Shown here in pieces: positions 1-7,886 of a DNA stretch of 64,000 nt. The stretch is from a virus. Below the pieces are notes generated by a model that ran no database searches, was not told the origin of the DNA, and worked only from the letters and a program-made list of their open reading frames with translations. The stretch lies in the IMG/VR virus record IMGVR_UViG_3300025154_000005, positions 1 to 64,000 of that record; one strand, given 5' to 3'. The translations under genes and the position numbers were made by a program. Within the stretch, counting starts at the first letter, position 1. Each line of letters begins with the position of its first letter.

Positions 1-513
1 AGCATTAATTGCATCATTGATATCTTTGTATTTTCCAACATAGATTCTCTTTTTATTCAAAAATATCCAAACTTCCCATTTATTATCATAAAGATAAACT
101 CCTTTATATCCAGATGTATTATTTTTAGACACTCTTTTATTAACAGCTTGTTGAGAATCCGTGGCCCATCTACAATTAGAGCTTTCATAGTTACCATTGT
201 TGTTTATTCTATCTAAAGAATACTTACCTTTTGGTTTATTACCCATTTCTTTATAGAAAATCTTAAAGTCTTTCCATTCATCACATACAGTAATTCCTCT
301 ACCACCATGTGATTTATATCTATTACATTTAGGATTATTACATCTTTCTAACATATGAGCCCAAGCTCTATATTCTGGAGTTCCAAACATATTATGCCAC
401 AAATTTGATTTAAATAAAGGATCCCCAGTTCTTTTAAAATTGCTATAATGGGTAGAACAGTATCCTTTTGCCAAATGTTTTTTGTTGCAATTTAAGATAC
501 TACACGTTCTCAT
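1..513 (-). CDS. HNH homing endonuclease, partial (runs off left edge)
   Basis: Only the first ~171 codons lie in the window; the ATG is at 511-513. Residues 4-22 form a small Cys/His knuckle (CSILNC then CSTH). The HNH core follows: ERCNNP, HGGRGITVCDEW, SLDRINNNGNYE, NCRWAT. After it comes an AP2-like stretch (GYKGVYLYDNKWEVWI). This is the usual layout of phage HNH homing endonucleases with a DNA-binding tail. The start overlaps the end of a C-terminally short DNA ligase by 14 bp, which suggests an intron-borne ORF or an insertion that cut the ligase. Family assignment is secure; whether it sits in an intron cannot be decided without the sequence to the left. Confidence 0.88.
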   Translation of the reverse strand, partial: MRTCSILNCNKKHLAKGYCSTHYSNFKRTGDPLFKSNLWHNMFGTPEYRAWAHMLERCNNPKCNRYKSHGGRGITVCDEWKDFKIFYKEMGNKPKGKYSLDRINNNGNYESSNCRWATDSQQAVNKRVSKNNTSGYKGVYLYDNKWEVWIFLNKKRIYVGKYKDINDAINA

Positions 514-1153
514 TAAAAATAGTTTTTAAAATTTGAAAGCGTTCTCTGAAAGGCTTATCTAAAATAATATCATATATGTTATAATCAACTTTTTCAGTTA
601 ATCCTTTAGTATATTTCTTAATACTTTTCATTTGTTCTTGGAAAGAGCCTACTTCCAAATTAAAGGCTTCTCCGTCATAAATATTATCTGGTATATCTAA
701 TTCTTCCAGTTGTTCAACTATATGTTGTAAAGTAACTATTTCTCTACCACTTCTGGATAAAAGTTTAACTTTTCCGTTCTTTTTTATGGCAAGAACTCTT
801 TGACCGTCATATTTCCTTTGAACATAACAATTAGTCCAATCTATATCACCATTCAATTTCTTAATATCTAATGCTAACATTGGTAAAATTACATCACCAC
901 CTTGAGCCTCTTCTAATGTTTCAAAATATCCTTCCTTAAGTCTCTCTGTAATTTTGCTTTCAGCTTCTAATATAGCTTGTTGTTCAGGAGTTGTTTCATT
1001 ACTTCTACCTATATTCTTGCCTACACATTCACTATAATTAGTAGTTTTTGCACCATCCAATAATCCAGAAACTTGTACAATTTTAGAACCTTCTGTAATT
1101 ATTTGTAAGATTCTGCATTTTCCTTTAGTATCTAACTTATATAATGTTTTCAT
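500..1153 (-). CDS. ATP-dependent DNA ligase, adenylation domain, C-terminally truncated
   Basis: 217 aa. The N-terminus carries a WGR-like segment (GKNIGRSNETT near 45-55) common in phage ligases. It is followed by nucleotidyltransferase motif I KYDG at 114-117 (K114 would be adenylated), motif Ia-like SRSGRE, motif III YDGEAF at 159-164 and motif IIIa-like YNIYDI. The frame then stops at TAG before motifs IV, V and the OB domain, which full-length ligases (~350-480 aa) need to seal nicks. The HNH gene begins inside its last codons. Either the second exon lies left of the window (group I intron) or the ligase is a remnant. Confidence 0.85.
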   Translation of the reverse strand: MKTLYKLDTKGKCRILQIITEGSKIVQVSGLLDGAKTTNYSECVGKNIGRSNETTPEQQAILEAESKITERLKEGYFETLEEAQGGDVILPMLALDIKKLNGDIDWTNCYVQRKYDGQRVLAIKKNGKVKLLSRSGREIVTLQHIVEQLEELDIPDNIYDGEAFNLEVGSFQEQMKSIKKYTKGLTEKVDYNIYDIILDKPFRERFQILKTIFNENV

Positions 1154-1470
1154 AAATTTGTTGTATTAGGAATTACTTTTATTGTTTCTAAACTTGAATA
1201 CCAGCAACGTGCTTCTCTTTTACCAACTTTTCCATCTTGATTAAATAATCGTACAATTGGATAAGATACAGTTACTCCTGAATACTTAAAATGATCAATT
1301 ACTCCAATAACAAGTTTATTTCTCTCTTTAAAGCTAATAGTGTCTCCTATTCTTATTCCATATTTTTGACAAAATAAAATAGTATTGTACCCCTCCTGTA
1401 AACTTCTGTTTTGTGAAAGTTTATCTAATAAGTCTTTTTCTTCCTTAATCAATTCTTCAATCTCATACAT
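1150..1470 (-). CDS. Hypothetical protein, 106 aa
   Basis: Not recognised. An N-terminal helix rich in Glu/Lys (first ~25 residues) precedes a probable small beta domain with RIGDTISFKERNK and VIGVIDHFKYSG, reminiscent of SH3/KOW-like folds. Its stop overlaps the ligase ATG (ATGA type), so it is co-transcribed and probably translationally coupled with the ligase gene. Confidence 0.7.
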   Translation of the reverse strand: MYEIEELIKEEKDLLDKLSQNRSLQEGYNTILFCQKYGIRIGDTISFKERNKLVIGVIDHFKYSGVTVSYPIVRLFNQDGKVGKREARCWYSSLETIKVIPNTTNL

Positions 1471-1474
1471 AAAT

Positions 1475-1717
1475 TTAATTATTACACAGTAATTCTAAAG
1501 AAACTAATCTATCATAGACTTCTTTAGTTGGCTTAAGTTGATACAGTATTTCTAACTTCTGTTTAATCTGGTTAGACTTAAATTTAATCTCGGCAGTTAA
1601 CCATTTAATTTGATTAGCTAGTTCTACTGGATCAACTTCTACCACTTCTTTTAACTCTCTTTTTTGTACATTTGGTAACCAACTTGCACAAGCTCTTTCA
1701 TCTAATTCTAATCCCAT
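1475..1717 (-). CDS. Hypothetical protein, 80 aa, coiled-coil
   Basis: Not recognised. Residues ~30-70 are a heptad-like helix (LANQIKWLTAEIKFKSNQIK). It lies 4 bp from the next gene and 2 bp from the previous one, typical of the tightly packed minus-strand operon. Confidence 0.65.
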   Translation of the reverse strand: MGLELDERACASWLPNVQKRELKEVVEVDPVELANQIKWLTAEIKFKSNQIKQKLEILYQLKPTKEVYDRLVSLELLCNN

Positions 1718-1719
1718 TC

Positions 1720-2145
1720 TTATAATGTGGTTTTAATAGATTCATTTACTTTATTTTCATATAACATTGTAAATAATATTGAAAATCCGGATTTAAAATA
1801 TGTTAGTTTAGCAACACATCTACCATCTTTCATATAATATTCCCAAGTTGTTTCATTAAGCTTTATAAAGTTATCATTTAAATCTTTAACATCTGCTGTT
1901 AAATATCTGTAGTCGTCTATTACTGCATATATATAACATACTTTAGATTTATCAAAATAATAAAGCTCATATTTAGTTTCATTTGCTTTATAAGCAATAT
2001 AATATACTTCCTCAGTTATATCAACTTTAAAATCAGGACTACCTTTAACCAAGATAATAGATTCTTTATCCTGGTTAATGTAGTTCTGACTAAAGCCAAT
2101 TATGCTAAGAAGCATTATGCTAATTAGTATAATTATTCTTTTCAT
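1720..2145 (-). CDS. Small exported protein, 141 aa
   Basis: Starts with a clear signal peptide: basic MKR, hydrophobic IIILISIMLLSIIG, and cleavage expected after GFS. This is the form common in Bacteroidetes secreted proteins. The mature part is beta-rich with no recognised motif. It would act in the periplasm or at the cell surface, possibly in superinfection control, but that role is a guess. About 170 bp without a gene separate it from the upstream gene. Confidence 0.7.
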   Translation of the reverse strand: MKRIIILISIMLLSIIGFSQNYINQDKESIILVKGSPDFKVDITEEVYYIAYKANETKYELYYFDKSKVCYIYAVIDDYRYLTADVKDLNDNFIKLNETTWEYYMKDGRCVAKLTYFKSGFSILFTMLYENKVNESIKTTL

Positions 2146-2316
2146 ATTTTTTAATTCTATTACTAATATTTTTATTCATACTCCATTTATTTGGATTTGC
2201 AAAAAACCAATAGTATTCAAGTATAATATTATTACATTTTAACTAGTCGCATCCATATCTATGTTTGTACATTTTCTTTAGTAACTTCTTTTTCTTTCTT
2301 GGGATACGTTTGTATA

Positions 2317-2580
2317 TTATAATTCTTTAATTAATTTATCTGCTACTGAGAGAATTGAAGATTTCACTACCATATATTCAGATTCTTCTAATTCTGGATA
2401 ATCCTCATCCGGCGGGTGTATCATATCACAATAAGCATTTTCAGCACACTCTTTAACAGTTTTTCTAATGGCATCTTTCTGAGCAAATTTAATAACTTCA
2501 ATAACACTATCTTCAGTTAATGGTTCACCAGATAGTTCTTCATCAAATATTTGTTTTGCTGTTTTGATTGTCTTCATCAA
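2317..2580 (-). CDS. Hypothetical acidic helical protein, 87 aa
   Basis: Not recognised. It is helical and acidic, with MKTAKQIFDEEL-like N-terminal wording also seen in other Bacteroidetes phage proteins. The only plausible starts are the two adjacent Met codons at 2575-2580, so it truly overlaps the upstream 94-aa gene by 35-38 bp in another frame. Confidence 0.65.
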   Translation of the reverse strand: MMKTIKTAKQIFDEELSGEPLTEDSVIEVIKFAQKDAIRKTVKECAENAYCDMIHPPDEDYPELEESEYMVVKSSILSVADKLIKEL

Positions 2581-2827
2581 TAATTCGTTTTAATTCTTGT
2601 TCAACTTCAACTACAGCATCATCTGACAGTTCGTCACAATAAAAGCAATAATAGTGAAATTTTGATTTTATTTGCTGGAACTTAAATCCAGGAACTTTGA
2701 TAAATTCCTGAAATTTACTGTCTAAATAAGCAATAGCCTTTTCATTTGTAATAGCACATCCATAATGTCTACCATCTAAGTAATCCTTATACTTAGTATT
2801 AAATTGGTCTGCTGTCTTTACTACCAT
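2543..2827 (-). CDS. Hypothetical protein, 94 aa
   Basis: Not recognised. Contains a CFYCDEL segment near residue 62; two cysteines are too few for a full zinc site. It overlaps the uracil-DNA glycosylase stop by 7 bp and the downstream gene by 38 bp. Confidence 0.65.
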   Translation of the reverse strand: MVVKTADQFNTKYKDYLDGRHYGCAITNEKAIAYLDSKFQEFIKVPGFKFQQIKSKFHYYCFYCDELSDDAVVEVEQELKRIIDEDNQNSKTNI

Positions 2828-3501
2828 ACCACAATTTCCTTATTTCTAATTTGTAATTCAAAGTTACACTTACTAAAACATTTGCAACCCTTGAAAGGAT
2901 TAGCAGTGTTGAGAGGACTCGGGTGCCCGACAGCAATAATAGCATGAGAAGGATTGGTTATTAACTTCTTATAATTAGCTGCTTTATTGCCCCATAACAT
3001 CCATACAATATCATTCTTCTTGTTAATAGCTTCAACTACTGCTTTAGTGAAGGGTTGCCATATATGAAGATGTGATTCAGGTTGATTCCATCTTACAGAT
3101 AATGCAGTATTAAGAAGTAAAACTCCTTGTTCCGCCCATCCAAATAGACTAATATTAGCAACTCTTTCCAATGCAAATCCATCATATATATCATCTTCCA
3201 CTTCTTCAAGTATATTGGATAAAGATGGTTGAGCTTTATGTAATGTTGAGTTACTGAATGCTAATCCATCATAAGCATTTACAGGATTAGAGTATGGGTC
3301 CTGAGCTAACACTATGACCTTCAATGAGTTATAGTCTGTAACCTGAAATACTTTAAAGAACAGTTCTGAACCTTCTGGAGGAATAACCATATATTCATTT
3401 CTCTCCTGCATGAGTTGTTTTGAAATCTCATACATTTGTTGAGAATTTAGGAATTCCTTCAGGGGTTCGTACCAACTTCCGAATGTTTGCTGCAAATTCA
3501 T
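2821..3501 (-). CDS. ung: Uracil-DNA glycosylase, family 1
   Basis: 226 aa, the usual length. The water-activating motif reads AQDPYS at residues 66-71, where most family members have GQDPYH; the catalytic Asp is kept. The uracil-binding and leucine-loop motif is HPSPLN at 193-198, and WGNKAANYKK at 170-179 matches the family core. The enzyme removes uracil from DNA to start base-excision repair. UDG is a recurrent crAss-like phage replication-module gene. The exonuclease and ligase in the same operon could finish the repair. Confidence 0.92.
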   Translation of the reverse strand: MNLQQTFGSWYEPLKEFLNSQQMYEISKQLMQERNEYMVIPPEGSELFFKVFQVTDYNSLKVIVLAQDPYSNPVNAYDGLAFSNSTLHKAQPSLSNILEEVEDDIYDGFALERVANISLFGWAEQGVLLLNTALSVRWNQPESHLHIWQPFTKAVVEAINKKNDIVWMLWGNKAANYKKLITNPSHAIIAVGHPSPLNTANPFKGCKCFSKCNFELQIRNKEIVVW

Positions 3502-4271
3502 TTATTTAACGTTTCAGAGTTTATATTAAATTTTGATTCTAATTCCATCATATCACAATTAATTTTCAAATCCATTCGCAATTCTTCTTCATACTCTTTA
3601 GTTTTATAAAGAATATTAAAAGTTTTACCGGTTCTGTCTAAATTATGAAATGATAGAATCTTTTGTTTAGACTTACTAGATATAATAGAATAATCTCCGT
3701 CTATTATTAACTGAGTATCTTCAAGAAATATATCAGGAATTTTAAACACATATAAATATTCAAAATTATTGAAATATCTATCTAATTCTACAAAGTTAGT
3801 ACTTTCCCTCAAATTTGTAAAGAAGGGAGCGTAATCCTTTAAATATCTATATCTCACAAACACGTACCCATTGTTGTTGTACATAGACAGTTCTGGAATA
3901 TTAGTCCTAATATAGGAATTAATCATAACGGTATCATACCCGAAATAACCTTCATTCTTTCCTATAAAAGGTAATATCCAATGAGATGTTTTATTGATTC
4001 TGTCACACGAAATACTAAAAATTAACTCTTTCTTTGATTCCGAAACTAGATTAATAGTTTTAATTCTGAATACTGTTTTCGTGTCACATTCTGATATTAA
4101 AGGAAATACGTCCCCTTGCTTTATAAAGAAATTTGTTGTAAATTCTAATTCTGTAATTATGTCTAAAATCTTGCTAATCTTTACTTGAGATGGTTCAGTT
4201 GTTAAAAGAAATACTCTTCCATTATGTATTGATAAATCTATTATTTTGTCTTCTTTTAATTCAACTATCAT
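3498..4271 (-). CDS. Hypothetical protein, 257 aa
   Basis: Not recognised. It is beta-rich, with no signal peptide or membrane segment and no catalytic motif that I can see. It overlaps the UDG start (ATGA) and lies 3 bp after the exonuclease gene, so a DNA repair or replication accessory role is possible by context only. Confidence 0.7.
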   Translation of the reverse strand: MIVELKEDKIIDLSIHNGRVFLLTTEPSQVKISKILDIITELEFTTNFFIKQGDVFPLISECDTKTVFRIKTINLVSESKKELIFSISCDRINKTSHWILPFIGKNEGYFGYDTVMINSYIRTNIPELSMYNNNGYVFVRYRYLKDYAPFFTNLRESTNFVELDRYFNNFEYLYVFKIPDIFLEDTQLIIDGDYSIISSKSKQKILSFHNLDRTGKTFNILYKTKEYEEELRMDLKINCDMMELESKFNINSETLNK

Positions 4272-4274
4272 ATA

Positions 4275-5201
4275 TTAAAATTTGTTAGGAACCTCAACAA
4301 TAGTTATTCCTCGTTCCCTTTCAATTTCTTTAATTGCTGGAAATTCTGGTAACTTACCAATTTCTCTTATAAAATCTTGATCGCAATTTAACAAACGAAG
4401 TAATCTATAATTCTTTTGGAATTCAAATATACCTTGAGATTGACCGTATTTTAAACAATATTCATTTAAAATAATAGTCCTAAATACATCTTTTTTGTCT
4501 AAAGAATCATATAATTTGTCTGCAAATGAAATTCCTCTTCCTTCAATACCTTTGATTCCATCAGTTGCATCCCCACAAATCATTGATTTCCAGAAAGTTA
4601 CATAAGAGTTTTCACTATTATTTTCAACCCACCAACCTTTAATTACACTTTCAGGATTAGTCTTATCTTCTAATTTATAAGTATAATTAAAATGCCTGCC
4701 TGGAATAGATTGTAATAAATCTTTATCTGGACTACATAATATTTTTTCTATAATAACTTTTGTAATACTACTAGATAATCCTAATTTAAAAGCTTCTTGA
4801 AATCTTTCTTGATCTGTTAATTCAATAATTTTACTTATTGTTTCTTCAGATGAATCAATTGGTAAATCAAAATCTAGATTTTTACTTATCCAATACGCAC
4901 ATAAATCATCGGCTTCTACATTTTTCATAGACTGAGCACCATATTCTTCGATTAAGTACGATTTTAAGCTCTTTAACCACTTTAAAGGTTGAGGATACTT
5001 ATTTCTACCAATCTTATAATTGGGGTCAATAGAGTGTCTAAAATAGGGTGTAAATGAGATGAAAATTACATAGTGTGTTGCTTGAGTTTGGTCAAAGATA
5101 TTCTGAATTTTTGCATCCAGAATATCTATTGATTCCATGAGAGATTCCTTTGATGATTGATATATTAACCCATCACCATCTATTATTGCTAATTTATTCA
5201 T
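4275..5201 (-). CDS. 5'-3' exonuclease, PIN/FEN-like (RNase H-like flap nuclease)
   Basis: 308 aa. Metal-binding acidic residues are visible in the family order: D8 and D10 (IIDGDGLIY), the VEADDL cluster at 94-99, SPDKD at 156-160, and the helix-hairpin-helix region GDATDGIKG at 209-217. This matches phage FEN/T4 RNase H-type nucleases that remove RNA primers and flaps during lagging-strand synthesis. It shares 8 bp with the PrimPol-like gene, so the two are co-translated. Confidence 0.85.
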   Translation of the reverse strand: MNKLAIIDGDGLIYQSSKESLMESIDILDAKIQNIFDQTQATHYVIFISFTPYFRHSIDPNYKIGRNKYPQPLKWLKSLKSYLIEEYGAQSMKNVEADDLCAYWISKNLDFDLPIDSSEETISKIIELTDQERFQEAFKLGLSSSITKVIIEKILCSPDKDLLQSIPGRHFNYTYKLEDKTNPESVIKGWWVENNSENSYVTFWKSMICGDATDGIKGIEGRGISFADKLYDSLDKKDVFRTIILNEYCLKYGQSQGIFEFQKNYRLLRLLNCDQDFIREIGKLPEFPAIKEIERERGITIVEVPNKF

Positions 5202-5691
5202 GAATTTTTTTACCTTTCTTAATTTTACTACAAAATAATTCTTCTAACCATTTATTTAATTCTGGAGAAGAACGTTTTACTTGATCCAGAACATCTATGA
5301 TATTCATATTGTTTCTAGGATGCCACTTTACATATCCTCCATTAGTCCATTCCTTAGCATTATACCTTTTATTTCCAGTTCTCAAATCTATACCCAGGTT
5401 ACTAGCTTTATTTATCAGGAACTTATCTCCAGTATAATAAAACCAGTAATGTCTGCCATTATGTTTTGTAGGATAATTAAAAGTAGAATCTAATTCATCT
5501 TTTAAATGTTCTGGTATATTTAGAAATCCATCTTTTTTACCATGTCTATCAACATCAACTATTATATAAGGACGATGGGGATTAACGGCTAGATCATAAC
5601 CTTCTGGTATTTTCCCATGGTACATAGTTCCATCCGTTAAAAGTCCCCATTTAATAATAGGCTCGTTATTCTTTAATAAAAAGCTTCTCAT
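5194..5691 (-). CDS. PrimPol-like protein (archaeo-eukaryotic primase superfamily)
   Basis: 165 aa. Shows the three AEP motifs: DVD at 46-48 (IIVDVDRHG), the HNGRHYWF stretch at 77-84 supplying the motif II His, and GIDLRT plus GGYVKWHP at 100-125. This is the bifunctional primase/polymerase N-terminal fold without any helicase attached. A role in primer synthesis or lesion bypass follows from the family. A separate TOPRIM primase is at 10460-11512, so this phage has two primase-type proteins. Confidence 0.75.
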   Translation of the reverse strand: MRSFLLKNNEPIIKWGLLTDGTMYHGKIPEGYDLAVNPHRPYIIVDVDRHGKKDGFLNIPEHLKDELDSTFNYPTKHNGRHYWFYYTGDKFLINKASNLGIDLRTGNKRYNAKEWTNGGYVKWHPRNNMNIIDVLDQVKRSSPELNKWLEELFCSKIKKGKKIHE

Positions 5692-5693
5692 AA

Positions 5694-5987
5694 TTAGAAA
5701 ACGTATTGTTTACTTGCATCATCTGTTGTCCAAAACTCTTTATAATTATTATAAAATGCGTAGTAAAATACATTCTTAAGTTCTTTACTAGCATTTGCGG
5801 AAAGATCTAATGCACTTGTAATTTTATAGCCTTCATCAACATATTCCATATCATTCTCTGTAAGAATATAACACATAAATCCTGCTAATATAGCACAATT
5901 ACTGTTTAATTCACTACCCACTCCTTCAAATTTTAGATCATTATCTTTTATGAATCTTTTTACTTTATTTATTATTGCTTTTGTCAT
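5694..5987 (-). CDS. Hypothetical protein, 97 aa
   Basis: Not recognised. Mostly helical, with the segment CAILAGFMCYILTENDMEY in the middle. Located 2 bp upstream of the PrimPol-like gene in the same operon. Confidence 0.65.
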   Translation of the reverse strand: MTKAIINKVKRFIKDNDLKFEGVGSELNSNCAILAGFMCYILTENDMEYVDEGYKITSALDLSANASKELKNVFYYAFYNNYKEFWTTDDASKQYVF

Positions 5988-5998
5988 AATATATTGAT

Positions 5999-6190
5999 TT
6001 ACAGATTATTATAAGGATTTTCCGAGATCCATTCTGCTAAGAATTGATCTAATTCACTTCTTTCTAGTCCAAGTTCTGCAAAGTCGTTTTTACTTCCTAT
6101 TCTAGCCCAAGTATCTTTACTATTCTCTAATGAAGCGGATTTCTCTGGATTTTGCAGTGCCTGCAAAAGTTGATCTATTGTTAATGTCAT
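5999..6190 (-). CDS. Hypothetical protein, 63 aa
   Basis: Not recognised. I chose the Met at 6188-6190, directly after the upstream stop; a start at 6214 would overlap that gene by 23 bp. Small acidic helical protein. Confidence 0.55.
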   Translation of the reverse strand: MTLTIDQLLQALQNPEKSASLENSKDTWARIGSKNDFAELGLERSELDQFLAEWISENPYNNL

Positions 6191-6191
6191 A

Positions 6192-6941
6192 TTATATTTC
6201 TTTAATTTTTTCATTTAATAATTCCAATTGTGCCTCTGATATCTCATGTGTTTTCAACCAGATTTGACAGATGTCTTTAACAATTTTAGTGTTACTTTTC
6301 CTAATCTTCAGTTTCTCACTAAAATTGTCAGAGTTAAAAATATTCTGAAACTTTTGTACTTCATCTATTAACTCTATATATTTAACACACACTGCATCAG
6401 TATTATAGCCTCTTTTGTAATACTTAATTACTCTTTGTAATTGTTTTAAAATTCTACTGATTTGCCATAATTCTGGATCATAGAAATTAGTATTCCATTT
6501 GTTCCAGGTAGCGTGTTTGTCAGGAAGGTTCTCCGACAAATCCAAATACTGTCTAGTTTGTATATCATATCCTCTACATATTATATCTAAGTCAAAAGAT
6601 GATAATACTGAAAATATATTACTACAACCTTTTTTGAAGGTTATATTAACTGGAATACATGTATTATAAACAAATTTAAGAGTTGTAATTCCAAAAGAAG
6701 TTTTATTACCATACTCCTTATTTAAGAATTGATCTAATTTCCATTGTTCTAAAGGATCCAAAATGAGGAAATCCTTATTATAATGTAAATTGAATAGTAT
6801 TTTATTAAGTGATTTTTCGTCATAGACAAATAAGTCTACATCTTGACCTTCAAAGTATCCTAAGAGGCAACTTCCAGTAATACATCCTTTAATAGGTTGC
6901 TTTTTTAAATATTCTATTATATATTTTACGTGTTCTTCCAT
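6192..6941 (-). CDS. Nucleotidyltransferase-fold protein
   Basis: 249 aa. The N-terminal part has the DNA polymerase beta-type signature: GS at 23-24 followed by the DVDLFVY acidic pair at 34-36. A later SSFDLDIICRGYD at 114-126 would supply the third acid. This layout occurs in viral proteins that carry a diverged nucleotidyltransferase domain. A nucleotide-transfer role on RNA, protein or a small molecule is inference. It lies immediately downstream of a rho-independent terminator, so it may be expressed by readthrough or its own promoter. Confidence 0.55.
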   Translation of the reverse strand: MEEHVKYIIEYLKKQPIKGCITGSCLLGYFEGQDVDLFVYDEKSLNKILFNLHYNKDFLILDPLEQWKLDQFLNKEYGNKTSFGITTLKFVYNTCIPVNITFKKGCSNIFSVLSSFDLDIICRGYDIQTRQYLDLSENLPDKHATWNKWNTNFYDPELWQISRILKQLQRVIKYYKRGYNTDAVCVKYIELIDEVQKFQNIFNSDNFSEKLKIRKSNTKIVKDICQIWLKTHEISEAQLELLNEKIKEI

Positions 6942-6950
6942 AATTTAAGT

Positions 6951-6981
6951 AAAAAAAGAGCAGATATTTTCTATCTGCCCT
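6951..6981 (-). terminator. Rho-independent terminator (minus strand)
   Basis: GCAGATA/TATCTGC stem (6960-6966 with 6972-6978) and a 5-nt loop, followed on the minus strand by seven T (A run at 6951-6957). It would end transcripts coming from the 7003-7680 genes. Confidence 0.8.
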
Positions 6982-7002
6982 TTATATTAAAATTAATAAT
7001 AA

Positions 7003-7182
7003 TTATTCTTCAATTATTTCATAGGAAATTTTGTCTTCTGTAATTTCTAAGTCTTCTCTTGAAGAACACTCTTCATATCCAGACCAATTATCAACTCCCC
7101 ATGATTCTAATTCTGCTAATTCCCTACTATCTGTTTCTAAATCAATATAAACAGATAGTGGTACTTTTACAAATTTACTCAC
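7003..7182 (-). CDS. Small acidic protein, 59 aa (GTG start)
   Basis: The frame begins at GTG 7180-7182, three bases after the stop of the 164-aa gene, and encodes SKFVKVPLSVYIDLETD and an acidic C-terminus. No known family. Spacing on both sides and the terminator just after it support a real last gene of this transcript. Confidence 0.6.
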   Translation of the reverse strand: MSKFVKVPLSVYIDLETDSRELAELESWGVDNWSGYEECSSREDLEITEDKISYEIIEE

Positions 7183-7185
7183 GAT

Positions 7186-7680
7186 TTATTCTATAATATC
7201 AACTACTAATGTAACAGCATCTACAATTTCTTTAATTGTATAGATATTACTAAGTTTGCAAATATCTTCTTCAAAATATAATCCAAAATCTTCAAATTCT
7301 TGAATAACATTGAATTGTTGTAAGAATGCATTAATCTTCTCAGTCTTTGAAACTTCATCATCATGTTTGATAAAAGCTAATGCTTCAGCTTGTAATTTAT
7401 CATGTAATTCAAGTTTTACTGCTTTAGGCATTTTCACATACTGAGTATCCGATTTTGATAAAATATCTTCAACTTCATTTCTAACATCTTCAATAGAATC
7501 TGGCATTTTACCATTGAAGTCCTTACCTTTAGCTTTTGCAGCGAAAGTTACTACCCACTGAGCAGCTTTTTGTGCTAAAAAGAAGTCTTCATTAAATACT
7601 GGAGTTTCCTCTTTTCCTGTCGTTAAATAACCGCCATTAACTAATACTAATTGTCCTTTTTTTACAAATGTTTTTTTCAT
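7186..7680 (-). CDS. Hypothetical protein, 164 aa
   Basis: Not recognised. Soluble and helical. Only 3 bp separate it from the 59-aa gene. The 22 bp upstream separate it from the broken small gene at 7702-7884. Confidence 0.7.
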   Translation of the reverse strand: MKKTFVKKGQLVLVNGGYLTTGKEETPVFNEDFFLAQKAAQWVVTFAAKAKGKDFNGKMPDSIEDVRNEVEDILSKSDTQYVKMPKAVKLELHDKLQAEALAFIKHDDEVSKTEKINAFLQQFNVIQEFEDFGLYFEEDICKLSNIYTIKEIVDAVTLVVDIIE

Positions 7681-7701
7681 AATTTTAATTTAATTTAATT
7701 A

Positions 7702-7884
7702 TTAATTTGTTTGCTTTTTAATATATTCTAACGCTTCATCTCTTGATTCAGCTTTGAAGGGGTAAACTACTTATTCTACAAAAGGACTTTGCTCGGCTTC
7801 ATCTGTATCTTGTTTGTCAAAATACCTTTTTGCTTGATAAGTCCCAGAAACATGTTTATATCCCCACCATAATAATTCATTCAT
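7702..7884 (-). pseudogene. Small conserved phage protein interrupted by an in-frame TAA
   Basis: From ATG 7882-7884 the frame reads MNELLWWGYKHVSGTYQ and on to SPFVE, then TAA at 7771-7773. The same frame then continues without a break as VVYPFKAESRDEALEYIKKQ to a stop at 7702-7704. The two halves read as one 60-aa protein (YWWGY-type start, VVYPF and DEAL C-terminus) of a kind seen in other phages. A nonsense mutation, sequence error or suppressed stop are all possible. Other genes here end with TAA, so recoding is unlikely. Confidence 0.6.
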
Positions 7885-7886
7885 TG

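Noticed and set aside
2146-2316. Tiny minus-strand frames in the gap
   Set aside because: The longest has under 20 codons; no hairpin or promoter stands out either.
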